64,000 nucleotides of DNA from Bacillota bacterium. Lineage in GTDB: Bacteria; Bacillota_I; Bacilli_A; RF39; UBA660. Position numbers and translations under genes: made by a program. This document shows, piece by piece, positions 16,245 through 25,305 of this stretch. How positions within the stretch are numbered: position 1 is the stretch's first letter; every line of letters starts with the position of its first letter. The notes beneath the pieces were generated by a model. It worked only from the letters and a program-made list of their open reading frames with translations. It made no database searches and was not told the origin of the DNA. The stretch is from positions 62,001-126,000 of the forward strand of contig SVAU01000007.1 in the NCBI GenBank assembly GCA_015059245.1, read 5' to 3'.

Positions 16245-16508
16245 ATGGCTAATATTAAGAGTTCTAAAAAAGCAATCAAAGTTATAGCTAAGAAAACTGA
16301 AGCTAACCATGATTATAAAGTTAGAGTAAAAAATACTATTAAAGAATGTGAAAAAGCTATAGCTGCTAAAGATGTAGCCGCTGCTACTGAAGCTGTTACT
16401 AAAGTTCAAAAGAGCATTGATAAGGCTGTTAGCAAAGGTGTTATGAAAAAGAACACTGCTGATAGAGAAAAATCAAGATTAAATAAAAAAGTTAAAGATA
16501 TGAAGTAA
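16245..16508 (+). CDS. rpsT: 30S ribosomal protein S20
   Basis: 87 residues, a typical S20: MANIKSSKKAIK at the start, basic helices, and the NTADREKSRLNKKVK ending. It binds 16S rRNA in the 30S body. The correct start is ATG 16245, 9 bases after a GGAAGGAG site; an in-frame TTG upstream is not used. It is monocistronic, with a promoter before it and a terminator after it. Confidence 0.97.
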   Translation: MANIKSSKKAIKVIAKKTEANHDYKVRVKNTIKECEKAIAAKDVAAATEAVTKVQKSIDKAVSKGVMKKNTADREKSRLNKKVKDMK

Positions 16509-16526
16509 TTTTACTTCATTTTTTTA
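16498..16526 (+). terminator. Terminator of rpsT
   Basis: GAAGTAA TTT TACTTC followed by ATTTTTTT, overlapping the rpsT stop codon. Confidence 0.85.
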
Positions 16527-16558
16527 TTGGTATGATATAATTATGATATGGTGATAGT

Positions 16559-17485
16559 ATGATAAAAATGAAGAATATCATATCTTTTTTTGTGAGTATT
16601 ATAATTATACTAGTTGTTGCTCTTAATATAGATACTATAATTAGTGTAATTAAAGATGTTATCTATTCTAATAGAGAGGTATTTATACCAGAAGCTAATA
16701 TGTATGAAAAAGATTATGACTTTATGTATTTTAAAGAAAGTGATGACTTTATACCTAGTAATTATGATGATTTAGTTAGTATATTCTACACTACTTTAGA
16801 TAAAGGATGGAATGAATTTACTTTTTATTGTGATACTGAATATGAAGAATGTTTAGAAGATGTTGCAGTTATTAGTAATGATCAAAAGTTCTTGGCTGAA
16901 ATTAATAATTTTGTACATCCATATAATAGTTATTCTACTATTAAGACTTTATATGATGATACTGGTAAAGTTACTATTACAATAGATAAGTTATATAAAG
17001 ATGATGAGATTGATAAAATAGATAAAGAAATTAAGATATGGATGAATGAATATATTAGAGATAATATGAGTACTAAAGATAAGATTAAAGTAATGCATGA
17101 TGCTATTATAAATAAGACTAAGTATGATCAAGTAAGAGCGGATACTAATAATAGTAAGTATGATTCTGCTAGAATACAAGGTGTATTATATGATCATTAT
17201 GCAATATGTAGTGGTTATACTGATATGATGGCTGTTGTATTGAGTAAACTTAATATACCTAATTTTAAAATAGCTAGTGAGGAACATGTATGGAATGCTG
17301 TTTATGTAGATGGTAAATGGTATCATTTAGATCTTACTTGGGATGATCCTATTACTACTTCTGGTAGAAATGTTTTATTACATGATTATTTCTTAATTAA
17401 TGATAATAATTTAACTAAGTTAGATATGGATGCTACTAAAAGAGAACATATCTATAATAGAGATATTTATTTAGAATTTAATTAA
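16559..17485 (+). CDS. Membrane-anchored transglutaminase-like protein
   Basis: 308 residues. One N-terminal membrane helix (residues 8-23), an extracytoplasmic region, and a C-terminal transglutaminase-like domain with the triad Cys217 (AICSGY), His243 (EEHVWNAV) and Asp258 (YHLDLTWDDP). Such bacterial domains are cysteine peptidases or wall-associated enzymes; target unknown. GGTGAT lies before the first ATG. It stands alone, ending at a bidirectional terminator shared with miaA. Confidence 0.85.
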   Translation: MIKMKNIISFFVSIIIILVVALNIDTIISVIKDVIYSNREVFIPEANMYEKDYDFMYFKESDDFIPSNYDDLVSIFYTTLDKGWNEFTFYCDTEYEECLEDVAVISNDQKFLAEINNFVHPYNSYSTIKTLYDDTGKVTITIDKLYKDDEIDKIDKEIKIWMNEYIRDNMSTKDKIKVMHDAIINKTKYDQVRADTNNSKYDSARIQGVLYDHYAICSGYTDMMAVVLSKLNIPNFKIASEEHVWNAVYVDGKWYHLDLTWDDPITTSGRNVLLHDYFLINDNNLTKLDMDATKREHIYNRDIYLEFN

Positions 17486-17489
17486 TATA

Positions 17490-17517
17490 AAAAAGAACTA
17501 AGTGATTAGTTCTTTTC
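17490..17517. terminator. Bidirectional terminator between two convergent genes
   Basis: AAAAGAACTAA GTGA TTAGTTCTTTTC works for the plus-strand transglutaminase-like gene and the minus-strand miaA. Confidence 0.8.
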
Positions 17518-18369
17518 TTGTGTATCTATATACTCTACTACATTGTCTATTGTGTTTTGGAAATTATTGAAGTCAGTATTGAACCATTTAACATCTAATT
17601 GATTATTAAAGAATGTGTATTGTCTTTTAGCATATCTTCTAGAGTTTTGTTTTACTTTATCTAGGGCTTCTTCTAAAGATACTTTATTATCAAAGTAGTC
17701 ATATAGTTCTTTATAACCTATTCCACCCATTAATGGTTTTGTTTTGATATCTTTATCGTAGAAGTATTTAGCTTCATTAAGTAGTCCATCTTCGACCATT
17801 ATGTCTACTCTTTTATTGATTCTATCGTATAGCATTTCTCTATCTGTAGTTAATCCTATAAGATAGTGATCATATAGTTTTACTGGTTCTACTTCTTCTA
17901 TGTCTTCTTTATTTAAGAATCTTTCCATACGTACTCTATTATTTGGATGGATTGTTACATTTATATCTTTTTCTTTTATCATTTGATATAGTTCTTCGTT
18001 AGTGTATGAAGAATAATCTTTTTTAGGAGATGTTTCTATAGCGAATCTATAGTCGTATAATGCTGCTTTTAGGTATAGACCTGTTCCTCCTACGAAGATT
18101 ATGTTTTTATCTTTATGTTCTTCAAGTAGTTTACGAGCATCTTTTTGATAATCAAATACTGTATAATCTTCATCTACTTCTTTAATATCAAATAGATAAT
18201 GAGGTACTCCGTCTTTTTCATCTTCTCTTACTTTAGCAGTACCTATATCTAGACCTTTATATACTTGCATAGCATCACAATTTATAATAATAGCATTGTA
18301 TTTTTTAGCTAGTTCTACAGATAATTTAGTTTTACCTACTCCAGTTGGACCTACTATACATATAATCAT
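17506..18369 (-). CDS. miaA: tRNA dimethylallyltransferase
   Basis: 287 residues. It transfers a dimethylallyl group to A37 of tRNAs reading UNN codons. The P-loop GPTGVGKT is at the N-terminus, followed by DAMQVYKGLDIGTAKV, the substrate motif, and GGTGLYLKA. The C-terminal part (QNSRRYAKRQYTFFNN) is the tRNA-binding KRQxTWF-like region. I begin at the second ATG (18369) because AGGAG immediately abuts the first. An ideal -10 box lies upstream but the -35 box is weak. Confidence 0.95.
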   Translation of the reverse strand: MIICIVGPTGVGKTKLSVELAKKYNAIIINCDAMQVYKGLDIGTAKVREDEKDGVPHYLFDIKEVDEDYTVFDYQKDARKLLEEHKDKNIIFVGGTGLYLKAALYDYRFAIETSPKKDYSSYTNEELYQMIKEKDINVTIHPNNRVRMERFLNKEDIEEVEPVKLYDHYLIGLTTDREMLYDRINKRVDIMVEDGLLNEAKYFYDKDIKTKPLMGGIGYKELYDYFDNKVSLEEALDKVKQNSRRYAKRQYTFFNNQLDVKWFNTDFNNFQNTIDNVVEYIDTQEKN

Positions 18370-18425
18370 AGACATTCTCCTTTTCGTTAGTATTATAACA
18401 TTATTTTGAAAAACTTAGGGTATTT

Positions 18426-18454
18426 TTGATAAAAATGGGTTTATATGCTAAAAT
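18426..18454 (+). promoter_or_regulatory. Promoter of the zincin-like gene
   Basis: TTGATA, 17-base spacer, TAAAAT, about 20 bases before an AAGGGGTG ribosome binding site. Confidence 0.7.
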
Positions 18455-18477
18455 TTTAGCAATTAAGGGGTGTTATT

Positions 18478-19338
18478 ATGGCTTATTTTGATCATTTTAA
18501 TAAAGACGTATGGCATGAATTAGGTATGTCTTATGATATGTTTAGACCATATGCATTAACTGAATCAGATGTTGAAAGAAGTACTATAATAGCTGATGAA
18601 ATTATCGATAAATATGAAAAAAGAGTTATTACTCCTTGTAAAGAGATGACTTTTGGTAATGTATTACAAAGTGCTGCTACTGTATATTATAATTTAGGTA
18701 TGCATACTAATGCTAGAAAAGCTGTAAGTATATTATCTAAAGTACAATATCAAGATAATAATAGTTTACGTGTAGAAGATTTAACTGTTCAATCTATGAT
18801 GGTTAGAACAGGAGCTATGATAAGTAAACAACCTTATTATGTAGAAGTTCCTAAGAAATTTAATACTTCTTCTGTACATTTTATGGCACATGAAATAGCT
18901 CATATGTTAAAAGAAAGTAATCCTTATGAATGTAAAGGTATATATACTGATTTAGAAGTTATTCCTATATTAATAGAAATGATTAGTGCTCATGTAAAGG
19001 GAGACAATAATGTATTTAGATTGCGTGAGTTATTAATGTTAGATATAGCTTATAGTTTTAAGAAATTACAAGAAGATTTAGATAATAATAGAATTAGTAA
19101 AGATGATATGGTAGCATTTAATGCTTGTTATAGACAAAATATATTATATTTAAATTCTTTCTATTATAGTTTAAGATTATTTAGTATGTATTTAGATGCT
19201 CCTAAGTATGTATTAGGTATTATAGATGATGTATTAAGTCATAGATTAACTACTAGAGATGTTATTAATAATTATTTAAGTAATGATGATTATACTTATG
19301 AATCAGGTATGAATCAATTTAGAAGTAGATTAAAATAA
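18478..19338 (+). CDS. Putative zincin metallopeptidase, HEIAH motif
   Basis: 286 residues without signal peptide. The zinc motif HEIAH is at 138-142 in a helix (VHFMAHEIAHMLKES), and Glu160 (DLEVIPIL) is a possible third ligand, giving a gluzincin-like arrangement. The rest is largely helical. I do not know a named family. It is monocistronic, between a clear promoter and a bidirectional terminator. A cytoplasmic peptidase is the best guess. Confidence 0.7.
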   Translation: MAYFDHFNKDVWHELGMSYDMFRPYALTESDVERSTIIADEIIDKYEKRVITPCKEMTFGNVLQSAATVYYNLGMHTNARKAVSILSKVQYQDNNSLRVEDLTVQSMMVRTGAMISKQPYYVEVPKKFNTSSVHFMAHEIAHMLKESNPYECKGIYTDLEVIPILIEMISAHVKGDNNVFRLRELLMLDIAYSFKKLQEDLDNNRISKDDMVAFNACYRQNILYLNSFYYSLRLFSMYLDAPKYVLGIIDDVLSHRLTTRDVINNYLSNDDYTYESGMNQFRSRLK

Positions 19339-19360
19339 AAAGAACCTAATGGTTCTTTTT
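19336..19360. terminator. Bidirectional terminator
   Basis: AAAAAGAACC TAAT GGTTCTTTTTTT between the convergent zincin-like and lipoprotein genes. Confidence 0.8.
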
Positions 19361-19960
19361 TTAGTCGTTCAATTCACATTTCATTGTATCTAGAGAACAT
19401 TTAATACTTATGTTTGTTTGATTTGTATTATATATTTGACCTGTATAATATATGTAGTTTTTTTCTACTTTTTCAATTGATGTGAATCCTACTTGTTCTT
19501 GTTCTTTGTTTGATATTGAAGTTGTGTCAAATTTTAGTTCTCTTTTTTGTACTTTTTCTTGAGTTAAATTATATTCATATTTCATTTGACCTAAACATCT
19601 AATTATATATAGTTTGTTAGTACCTTCAGAATCATATACATATGTATAATTGTTAGACATGTACATTTTGTTATTAGGTACTTCACATGTTTCTAATTCG
19701 TCTATTAGTATGTATTCGAAGTTTGAAGTTTTATAAAATAAACCTTCTTTTGCGGATTCTGAGTTTTCTTCAGTTATATCAGTCATTGCATATTCGCTTG
19801 GAGAATTACTTGATGATAGATGAGTATTTGAGAAGTAAATTGGTCTTATTTCTTTTCCTTCTAATGAATATTTTTTATAACCTTCATATTTATCTTCTTG
19901 TTTTGTGCATCCAGTTATTATTAGTGTGAATCCAATTATTAGTAATATGATTTTTTTCAT
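19361..19960 (-). CDS. Lipoprotein of unknown function
   Basis: 199 residues. A signal peptide with lipobox IITGC (Cys18) marks a membrane-tethered lipoprotein. The mature part has four further cysteines (in ETCEVPN, IRCLGQ, IKCSLD and MKCELND), probably forming disulphides. No domain is recognised. It lies 17 bases after mutL and is likely the last gene of the yqeG-yqeH-mutL operon. It ends at a shared terminator. Confidence 0.75.
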   Translation of the reverse strand: MKKIILLIIGFTLIITGCTKQEDKYEGYKKYSLEGKEIRPIYFSNTHLSSSNSPSEYAMTDITEENSESAKEGLFYKTSNFEYILIDELETCEVPNNKMYMSNNYTYVYDSEGTNKLYIIRCLGQMKYEYNLTQEKVQKRELKFDTTSISNKEQEQVGFTSIEKVEKNYIYYTGQIYNTNQTNISIKCSLDTMKCELND

Positions 19961-19977
19961 ATTGCACTTCCTTTCTT

Positions 19978-21744
19978 TTAGTTCATTGCTCTTTTAAACA
20001 TTTTTTCTAAGTCATAGATAGTGAATTTTATTATAGTTGGTCTTCCATGAGGACAGTTATATGGATTATCTGTATTTACTAGTTCTCTTAGTATTTCTTC
20101 TTGAGCTTCAGTACTTATACGAGTATTTGCTTTAATAGACATTTTACATGCTAATGTTATAGCGATATGTTCATTGAATTTTACTCTATCGAATCTATCT
20201 CCTATTGATATTATGGTATCAAATATTTTATGAATTGATTCTTCTTCGTATCCTTCTTTTAACCAAGTTGGATGTTCTTTAATAATAAATGTATTAAGAC
20301 CGAATTCTTCTATTAGGAATCCTAAACTATTTAGTAATTCCATGTGTTCTTTTATAGTTAAGAAGTCACTACTATTTAGTTCTATATTTATTGGAAATAA
20401 AGGTGCTACTGTAGTAGTTTTTTCTTCTTTTAATGCTTTAAGATACTTGTCATAGTTTATTCTTTCTTGAGCAGCATGTTGATCTATTAAGTAAACTCCT
20501 TCTTCGTTTTGAGCTATTATGTATGTACCTAGTGCTAGTCCTACTGGATATAATACTAGTTCTTTTAGTTCTTGATTAATTATTACATCTTTAGTAGCTG
20601 TTTCATATTCGAATTCAGGTTCTTTTACACTGAAGTCTAGTTCTGTTTGAACTATTTCTACTTTTTCTTCTTGTTCTTCTACCTTTTTGTCTACTATATC
20701 GTTTTTTATCATTGTGCTAGGTAGAGATATTGGTTCATCTTTGATAGCTTTGGGTATTAATAGTTCTTTGTATAGTTTATCTTTGATAGTATCAACTATC
20801 ATTTTATATAGTTCTTCTTGTTTAGCTAGTTTTATATCTTGTTTAGTTGGATGGATATTAACATCTATTAATGTAGGATCTGTTTCAAATTTAAGTACTA
20901 CTATAGGGAATTTAATATCTGGTTTATAAGTATAATAAGCGTCATTTATTGCTCTATTTAAATCATTATTTCTTACTACTCTACCATTTACGATAGTTAT
21001 CATATGGTTTCTATTTGATTTAAGTATTTCTGGTTTACAAATATAACCATACATATCATAATCATCTGTAGAGCCTTTTACTTCTATCATATTAGATGAT
21101 ACGTTAAGACCATATATTTCATGGATAGTTTTTAGTAAGTTATTTGAACCACTTGTTTTAACTATTGTTTTTTCGTTATTGGTTAACTCAAATTTTATTT
21201 CTGGATAACTAAATGCTAGTTTTTCTATGAATGATACTGTGTTAGCTAGTTCGTATTGTTCACTTTTTAGATATTTTAATCTAGCAGGTGTATTAAAGAA
21301 TAGATTAGCTATTTTTATTACTGTACCTTTTCTAGCATCAGATGGTTCGTTTATTTCTAGTTTGCCACCTTTGATATGGATATGTGTTCCTATATCGCTT
21401 GCACAAGTAATTAGATCTACTTCTGATACTGATGCTATTGAAGGTAGGGCTTCACCACGGAATCCTAATGTATTTATAAAGAATAAATCATCTTCTCTAG
21501 TTAGTTTTGAAGTAGCATGTCTCTGGAATGCTAGTAGTGCATCTTCTGATTCCATACCTATTCCATCATCAGTTATTTTTATTTCGCGTAGACCTCCATC
21601 TAGTAAGTCTACTTTGATAGATGTAGCATGGGCGTCGATAGAGTTTTCTACTAGTTCTTTTACTACTGATGCGCATTTTTCTACTACTTCACCTGCTGCT
21701 ATTTTATTTGCTAGGTTTTCACTCATCACTTTGATTTTAGGCAT
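19978..21744 (-). CDS. mutL: DNA mismatch repair protein MutL
   Basis: 588 residues. The N-terminal GHKL ATPase is complete: KIAAGEVVEKCASVVKELVE, NSIDAHA, DDGIGM and GFRGEALPSI. The C-terminal endonuclease site has DQHAAQERINYD, in which the final Glu of the DQHA(X)2E(X)4E motif is Asp, and a NCPHGRPTIIKF zinc motif. It couples MutS mismatch recognition to strand incision. mutS is not in this window. It is downstream of yqeG-yqeH and a small membrane protein, with 2-base spacing to the latter. Confidence 0.96.
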   Translation of the reverse strand: MPKIKVMSENLANKIAAGEVVEKCASVVKELVENSIDAHATSIKVDLLDGGLREIKITDDGIGMESEDALLAFQRHATSKLTREDDLFFINTLGFRGEALPSIASVSEVDLITCASDIGTHIHIKGGKLEINEPSDARKGTVIKIANLFFNTPARLKYLKSEQYELANTVSFIEKLAFSYPEIKFELTNNEKTIVKTSGSNNLLKTIHEIYGLNVSSNMIEVKGSTDDYDMYGYICKPEILKSNRNHMITIVNGRVVRNNDLNRAINDAYYTYKPDIKFPIVVLKFETDPTLIDVNIHPTKQDIKLAKQEELYKMIVDTIKDKLYKELLIPKAIKDEPISLPSTMIKNDIVDKKVEEQEEKVEIVQTELDFSVKEPEFEYETATKDVIINQELKELVLYPVGLALGTYIIAQNEEGVYLIDQHAAQERINYDKYLKALKEEKTTTVAPLFPINIELNSSDFLTIKEHMELLNSLGFLIEEFGLNTFIIKEHPTWLKEGYEEESIHKIFDTIISIGDRFDRVKFNEHIAITLACKMSIKANTRISTEAQEEILRELVNTDNPYNCPHGRPTIIKFTIYDLEKMFKRAMN

Positions 21745-21746
21745 TG

Positions 21747-22136
21747 TTATTCACCTTCTATTTCTTTAATTATGTCTTTTGTATTATCTATTAATAATCT
21801 AGTTTTACCTATTCTATAAGCTATTTTATCTACAATGAACGATATTAGAATATCTATGTATATCATTCTATGATCAATTAATATTGATAGTAAAATAAAC
21901 ACTATTAATCTCGGTATAAGAACAATTCCAAAGACTGTATATTTATTACTGAATGAGTTTGCTAAATGAAGACTACTATACATAGCATAGAATAATATTG
22001 CTGTATAAATTAATATATATAGAATGTAGTTTGATACTGTTTCTTCTCCAAATACTAGTGTTGCTAATAAAGCAATTGCTAATATTGTAACTAAAACTCT
22101 TACTAGTAATTTCATATCTATTTTTTTATTATTCAT
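21747..22136 (-). CDS. Small integral membrane protein
   Basis: 129 residues with about four hydrophobic helices (around 10-27, 35-55, 66-84, 88-104) and a charged C-terminal tail. No family recognised. Gaps of 8 and 2 bases link it with yqeH and mutL, so it belongs to that operon. Confidence 0.7.
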   Translation of the reverse strand: MNNKKIDMKLLVRVLVTILAIALLATLVFGEETVSNYILYILIYTAILFYAMYSSLHLANSFSNKYTVFGIVLIPRLIVFILLSILIDHRMIYIDILISFIVDKIAYRIGKTRLLIDNTKDIIKEIEGE

Positions 22137-22144
22137 AAGTACTC

Positions 22145-23131
22145 CTAGAACATAGATTTTCTTATTTCGAATAAGTCTTTATTATATGTATATATTTTTA
22201 ATTTACATGCTTTTTTTATATTTATAAAACCTAATGATTTTATTATTAAGTCACTATTATCTGGTATATCTAATGTTATTTGTTCTAAATCCAATAGATT
22301 AGTATTATTATCAAATACTCTTTCTACGTTAATAGCATTAGATATATAGAATGTTAAACTATTATTTACTGATGATTGTAATCTTATTTTATCTTCAATA
22401 AGAATAGATGATATTGGTTTTACTTGATATGTAGCTGGTTTTAGGAATGTACGAGGCATTACTCTTTTAATAAGTTCAAATTCTTCTGGATTATATATTG
22501 TTGTAGTATTTGTAAAACCAGGTGAATCTATTATAGATATATTATCTAGTTTTGTTTTAATAAAATCTATTGTTGTATTAGGTATTGAACTTGTAGTTAT
22601 TTTGTTTTCATTTGTTGCATTAGTTAGATTGTTTATTAATGTAGATTTACCTGCATTTGTATATCCTAGAATATATACTTCGTTTATATTTTTAGATTCT
22701 AGTTTATTTAGTAAAGATTTAGTATTTATATTTTTCTTAGAAGATTGGAATAGTATTTCTTCTTTAATACCATATGATTCTTTTAACCAAGTAATTATTT
22801 TATTTTCTTTTATTGATTTAGGTATTATATCTAGTTTACTTATTATTAATGTTTTAGGTACTGTTATATCTTTGAAAGTATTTATTGTTTCACTATTGAT
22901 ATTTAGTAAGTCTACTAAGAAGTAAACATATTTTGCTTTTTTGTTTACTTCTTTTAAGATATAACTATTTATGTTATCTAAGTTAGTTACTATTCTTTCA
23001 TTATAATGGATTATTTTGAAACATCTTTCACAGTATGAAGAATCTTTTATTTTATCTTCTCTTATATAACCTTTTTCTTCTTTGTTAGATGATTGTAATG
23101 TTGTGCCGCATCCGATACATTTTTTACTCAT
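22145..23131 (-). CDS. yqeH: Ribosome biogenesis GTPase YqeH
   Basis: 328 residues. An N-terminal zinc finger (CIGCG and YCERCF) is followed by a circularly permuted GTPase in which the SKLD (G4) motif comes before GYTNAGKSTLINNL (G1) and DSPGF (G3). YqeH supports 30S subunit assembly. I choose ATG 23131, 6 bases after GGGTG. It overlaps the end of yqeG by 8 bases, the same gene pair as in Bacillus. Confidence 0.93.
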   Translation of the reverse strand: MSKKCIGCGTTLQSSNKEEKGYIREDKIKDSSYCERCFKIIHYNERIVTNLDNINSYILKEVNKKAKYVYFLVDLLNINSETINTFKDITVPKTLIISKLDIIPKSIKENKIITWLKESYGIKEEILFQSSKKNINTKSLLNKLESKNINEVYILGYTNAGKSTLINNLTNATNENKITTSSIPNTTIDFIKTKLDNISIIDSPGFTNTTTIYNPEEFELIKRVMPRTFLKPATYQVKPISSILIEDKIRLQSSVNNSLTFYISNAINVERVFDNNTNLLDLEQITLDIPDNSDLIIKSLGFINIKKACKLKIYTYNKDLFEIRKSMF

Positions 23132-23636
23132 AATATTCACCCTTTTTTATTATTTTTGTTTTATTTATTAGTTTATTTTCTTTTATTCTGTTTATTTTAG
23201 TAGTTATAAATTCATGTTTTGATATAGGATCTACTAGGATACTTAGTATGCCTAAGTTATTAGCTCCTTTTATATCAGTATATAGTTGATCTCCAATAGC
23301 GGCACATTCTTCATATTTTAAGTTATTTTCTTTAATTATCTTGTTGTAGTTACGTGGTGATGGTTTCATAGAAAAGTGGTATGTTTTGATATTAAGTGCA
23401 TTTTTAAATCTTGTTGCTCTTTTTTTAAGTGCGTTAGTAATTATGAATATATTAAAGCCTTTTTCTTTTAAGTTATTAAATAGTTCTATGACTTCTTTAC
23501 TAGGTAGTTTATCTTTAGAACTAGAAATTGTATTATCTATATCAAATAGTAAATTCCTTATATTTTGTTTTAGTAATTTGTCATAATTAATGCTAAATAT
23601 GTCTTTTTGATATATTTTAGGTTTTAATAATTTCAT
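23124..23636 (-). CDS. yqeG: YqeG family HAD IIIA-type phosphatase
   Basis: 170 residues. HAD motifs: LLFDIDNTI (motif I, DxD), FIITNA (motif II), and AAIGDQLYTDIKGANNLGI (motif III/IV). The substrate is not settled; homologues dephosphorylate phosphatidylglycerophosphate or sugar phosphates. It is the first gene of an operon with yqeH, a membrane protein and mutL. The start ATG 23636 follows AAAGGAG; the upstream TTG abuts that site. Confidence 0.9.
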   Translation of the reverse strand: MKLLKPKIYQKDIFSINYDKLLKQNIRNLLFDIDNTISSSKDKLPSKEVIELFNNLKEKGFNIFIITNALKKRATRFKNALNIKTYHFSMKPSPRNYNKIIKENNLKYEECAAIGDQLYTDIKGANNLGILSILVDPISKHEFITTKINRIKENKLINKTKIIKKGEYYE

Positions 23637-23685
23637 ATAGATCAACTCCTTTTATATTATAACTTATTTAGGTAGTTTTAAAAAG

Positions 23686-23708
23686 AAAAAAGCCATATTT
23701 GGCTTTAT
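23686..23708 (-). terminator. Terminator of the two-lipoprotein operon
   Basis: Minus strand AAAGCC AAATAT GGCTTTTTTC, directly after the stop at 23711. The T run supports Rho-independent termination. Confidence 0.8.
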
Positions 23709-23710
23709 TA

Positions 23711-24322
23711 TTATTCTGTTGTACATGTAGCATTTGATTTAGCATATATTTTTTTACATGCTGCATCACCACATAAGTATTTTCCTTTAGGATATAACAT
23801 TTTTGTTTCTTTTGTTTCATCTTCTGGAGAGAATACTAGTACTCCATCTTTTTCTTTTACTTTACCTTTTTCTAAGTCTTTTTCTTCGGCTTCATCTGAG
23901 TTAGTAAAAGTGTACTTATTAAATCCTTGGATATTATAGATTGCTATATTATGTTTTGCATAACTTTGTTCTGCTTTATGTACTCCACTCATCTTACTTA
24001 GTTGTTCTACGTATGTACCTACTGCGTCCATTGAATCAAATGTAACGATTAGTACTTCATGGATATCCATTTGATTAGGATCTTGACCTAATAGATTAGC
24101 ATAGTCTTCTTTAGTGTGGAAGTTAGTTGAATCTACATTATCGTATGTAGCTACTTTATCTTCTACTGCTTTTCTATCTGCTTCTTTATAGTTATCTTTG
24201 AATTGAACTACGATAGTTGCTTTTTCTTCGTATGTACACCAATAACCTTTATATTCGTTTCCGCATCCTGTTAGGAATAAAGTCATAATTATTAATAATG
24301 CTGTATATATTCTTTTTTTCAT
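23711..24322 (-). CDS. Lipoprotein with an FtsX extracellular-domain-like module
   Basis: 203 residues from ATG 24322, chosen because AGAAGGGTG lies 7 bases upstream and a lipoprotein signal (MTLFLTGC) follows. The part at about 30-130 (ATIVVQFKDNY, then HEVLIVTFDSMDAVGTYVEQLSKMSGVH) resembles the extracellular domain of FtsX by secondary-structure pattern, but the similarity is weak and inferred. The tail has paired cysteines (YLCGDAACKK). It overlaps nothing and lies 4 bases after the preceding lipoprotein gene. Confidence 0.7.
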   Translation of the reverse strand: MKKRIYTALLIIMTLFLTGCGNEYKGYWCTYEEKATIVVQFKDNYKEADRKAVEDKVATYDNVDSTNFHTKEDYANLLGQDPNQMDIHEVLIVTFDSMDAVGTYVEQLSKMSGVHKAEQSYAKHNIAIYNIQGFNKYTFTNSDEAEEKDLEKGKVKEKDGVLVFSPEDETKETKMLYPKGKYLCGDAACKKIYAKSNATCTTE

Positions 24323-24326
24323 TTTA

Positions 24327-25226
24327 TTACACCCTTCTAGTATATGTATAATCTTTATTATATTTATAATCAAATAATTTAAAACTAGTATGTTCTACTG
24401 ATATTATTTTAAATCTTTTTGTATATGTTCCGTCTTCTTTATCTGATGTATATATTATATCATCTTTTATGTAGTAGTATGTTTGTTCATAATGTGCCAT
24501 GTTAGTAGGCTTTTCAAAAACGTCATCATATTCTTTTGTTAGTATTTCTAAGAAGTATTTAACATTATGATGGAATAATAAGGAACGATAAGTTATTCTA
24601 TCTCTTTTACCTTCTGTGATAGTAAAGTGTTCCCATGATTTTATTATTCCTAATTCTTTATGGCTATTATAGAAGTCTTTAGCTTCTTTAGTATTCCATA
24701 TTCTATTTATGTAGTTATATGATACTGATATGTTACCTTTATCATATTCTTCTTGAGCTAATCTTAGATTCTCTTTTATATCTTTTTCGCTAGTATAATC
24801 TAAGACTGTATAAAATCTTTTATCTTCTAGATCTCTTTTTAGTGTTTCATAGTTTACGTATTCATTTGTTACTGTTATTTGGCCACCTTCTATTACATGG
24901 TATCCATTAGAAGTAAAGTCTGCTTCGAATAAGTTGAATATGTAAAATGCTGCTTCTGTATCTAAGTGATTATAGTATGTAAAATATATTGCTTTATTAG
25001 TTTCTTTAGCATACTTTTCTAAATCTACTAGAAATTCTCTATATCCTGGTTGAGTTTCATTTACTATAGCAAATATAAAGTCTTTTATTCCTTCGCCAGC
25101 AAAGTTTTTAGTTAATTCAATACCAGATATCTCTACTAGTTGTCCTTCTTTATAGTCTTTTGTACCACAAGATGATATTAATATTGGAATAACTAAAATA
25201 ATAATTAGTTTTAATATTTTTTTCAT
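24327..25226 (-). CDS. Lipoprotein of unknown function
   Basis: 299 residues with lipobox LISSC at Cys20. The segment KDFIFAIVNETQPGYREFLVDLEKYAKETNKAIYFTYYNH has the beta-alpha-beta pattern of a thioredoxin fold, with no CXXC pair, so it is not a redox enzyme by sight. First gene of a two-lipoprotein operon and divergent from sigK. Confidence 0.7.
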   Translation of the reverse strand: MKKILKLIIILVIPILISSCGTKDYKEGQLVEISGIELTKNFAGEGIKDFIFAIVNETQPGYREFLVDLEKYAKETNKAIYFTYYNHLDTEAAFYIFNLFEADFTSNGYHVIEGGQITVTNEYVNYETLKRDLEDKRFYTVLDYTSEKDIKENLRLAQEEYDKGNISVSYNYINRIWNTKEAKDFYNSHKELGIIKSWEHFTITEGKRDRITYRSLLFHHNVKYFLEILTKEYDDVFEKPTNMAHYEQTYYYIKDDIIYTSDKEDGTYTKRFKIISVEHTSFKLFDYKYNKDYTYTRRV

Positions 25227-25305
25227 ATTATCAAATCCCTATTTAATTATAACATTTTTGAGTATTTATTTAAATCATTTTAATATATTTATATTAGGTG
25301 ATTAG

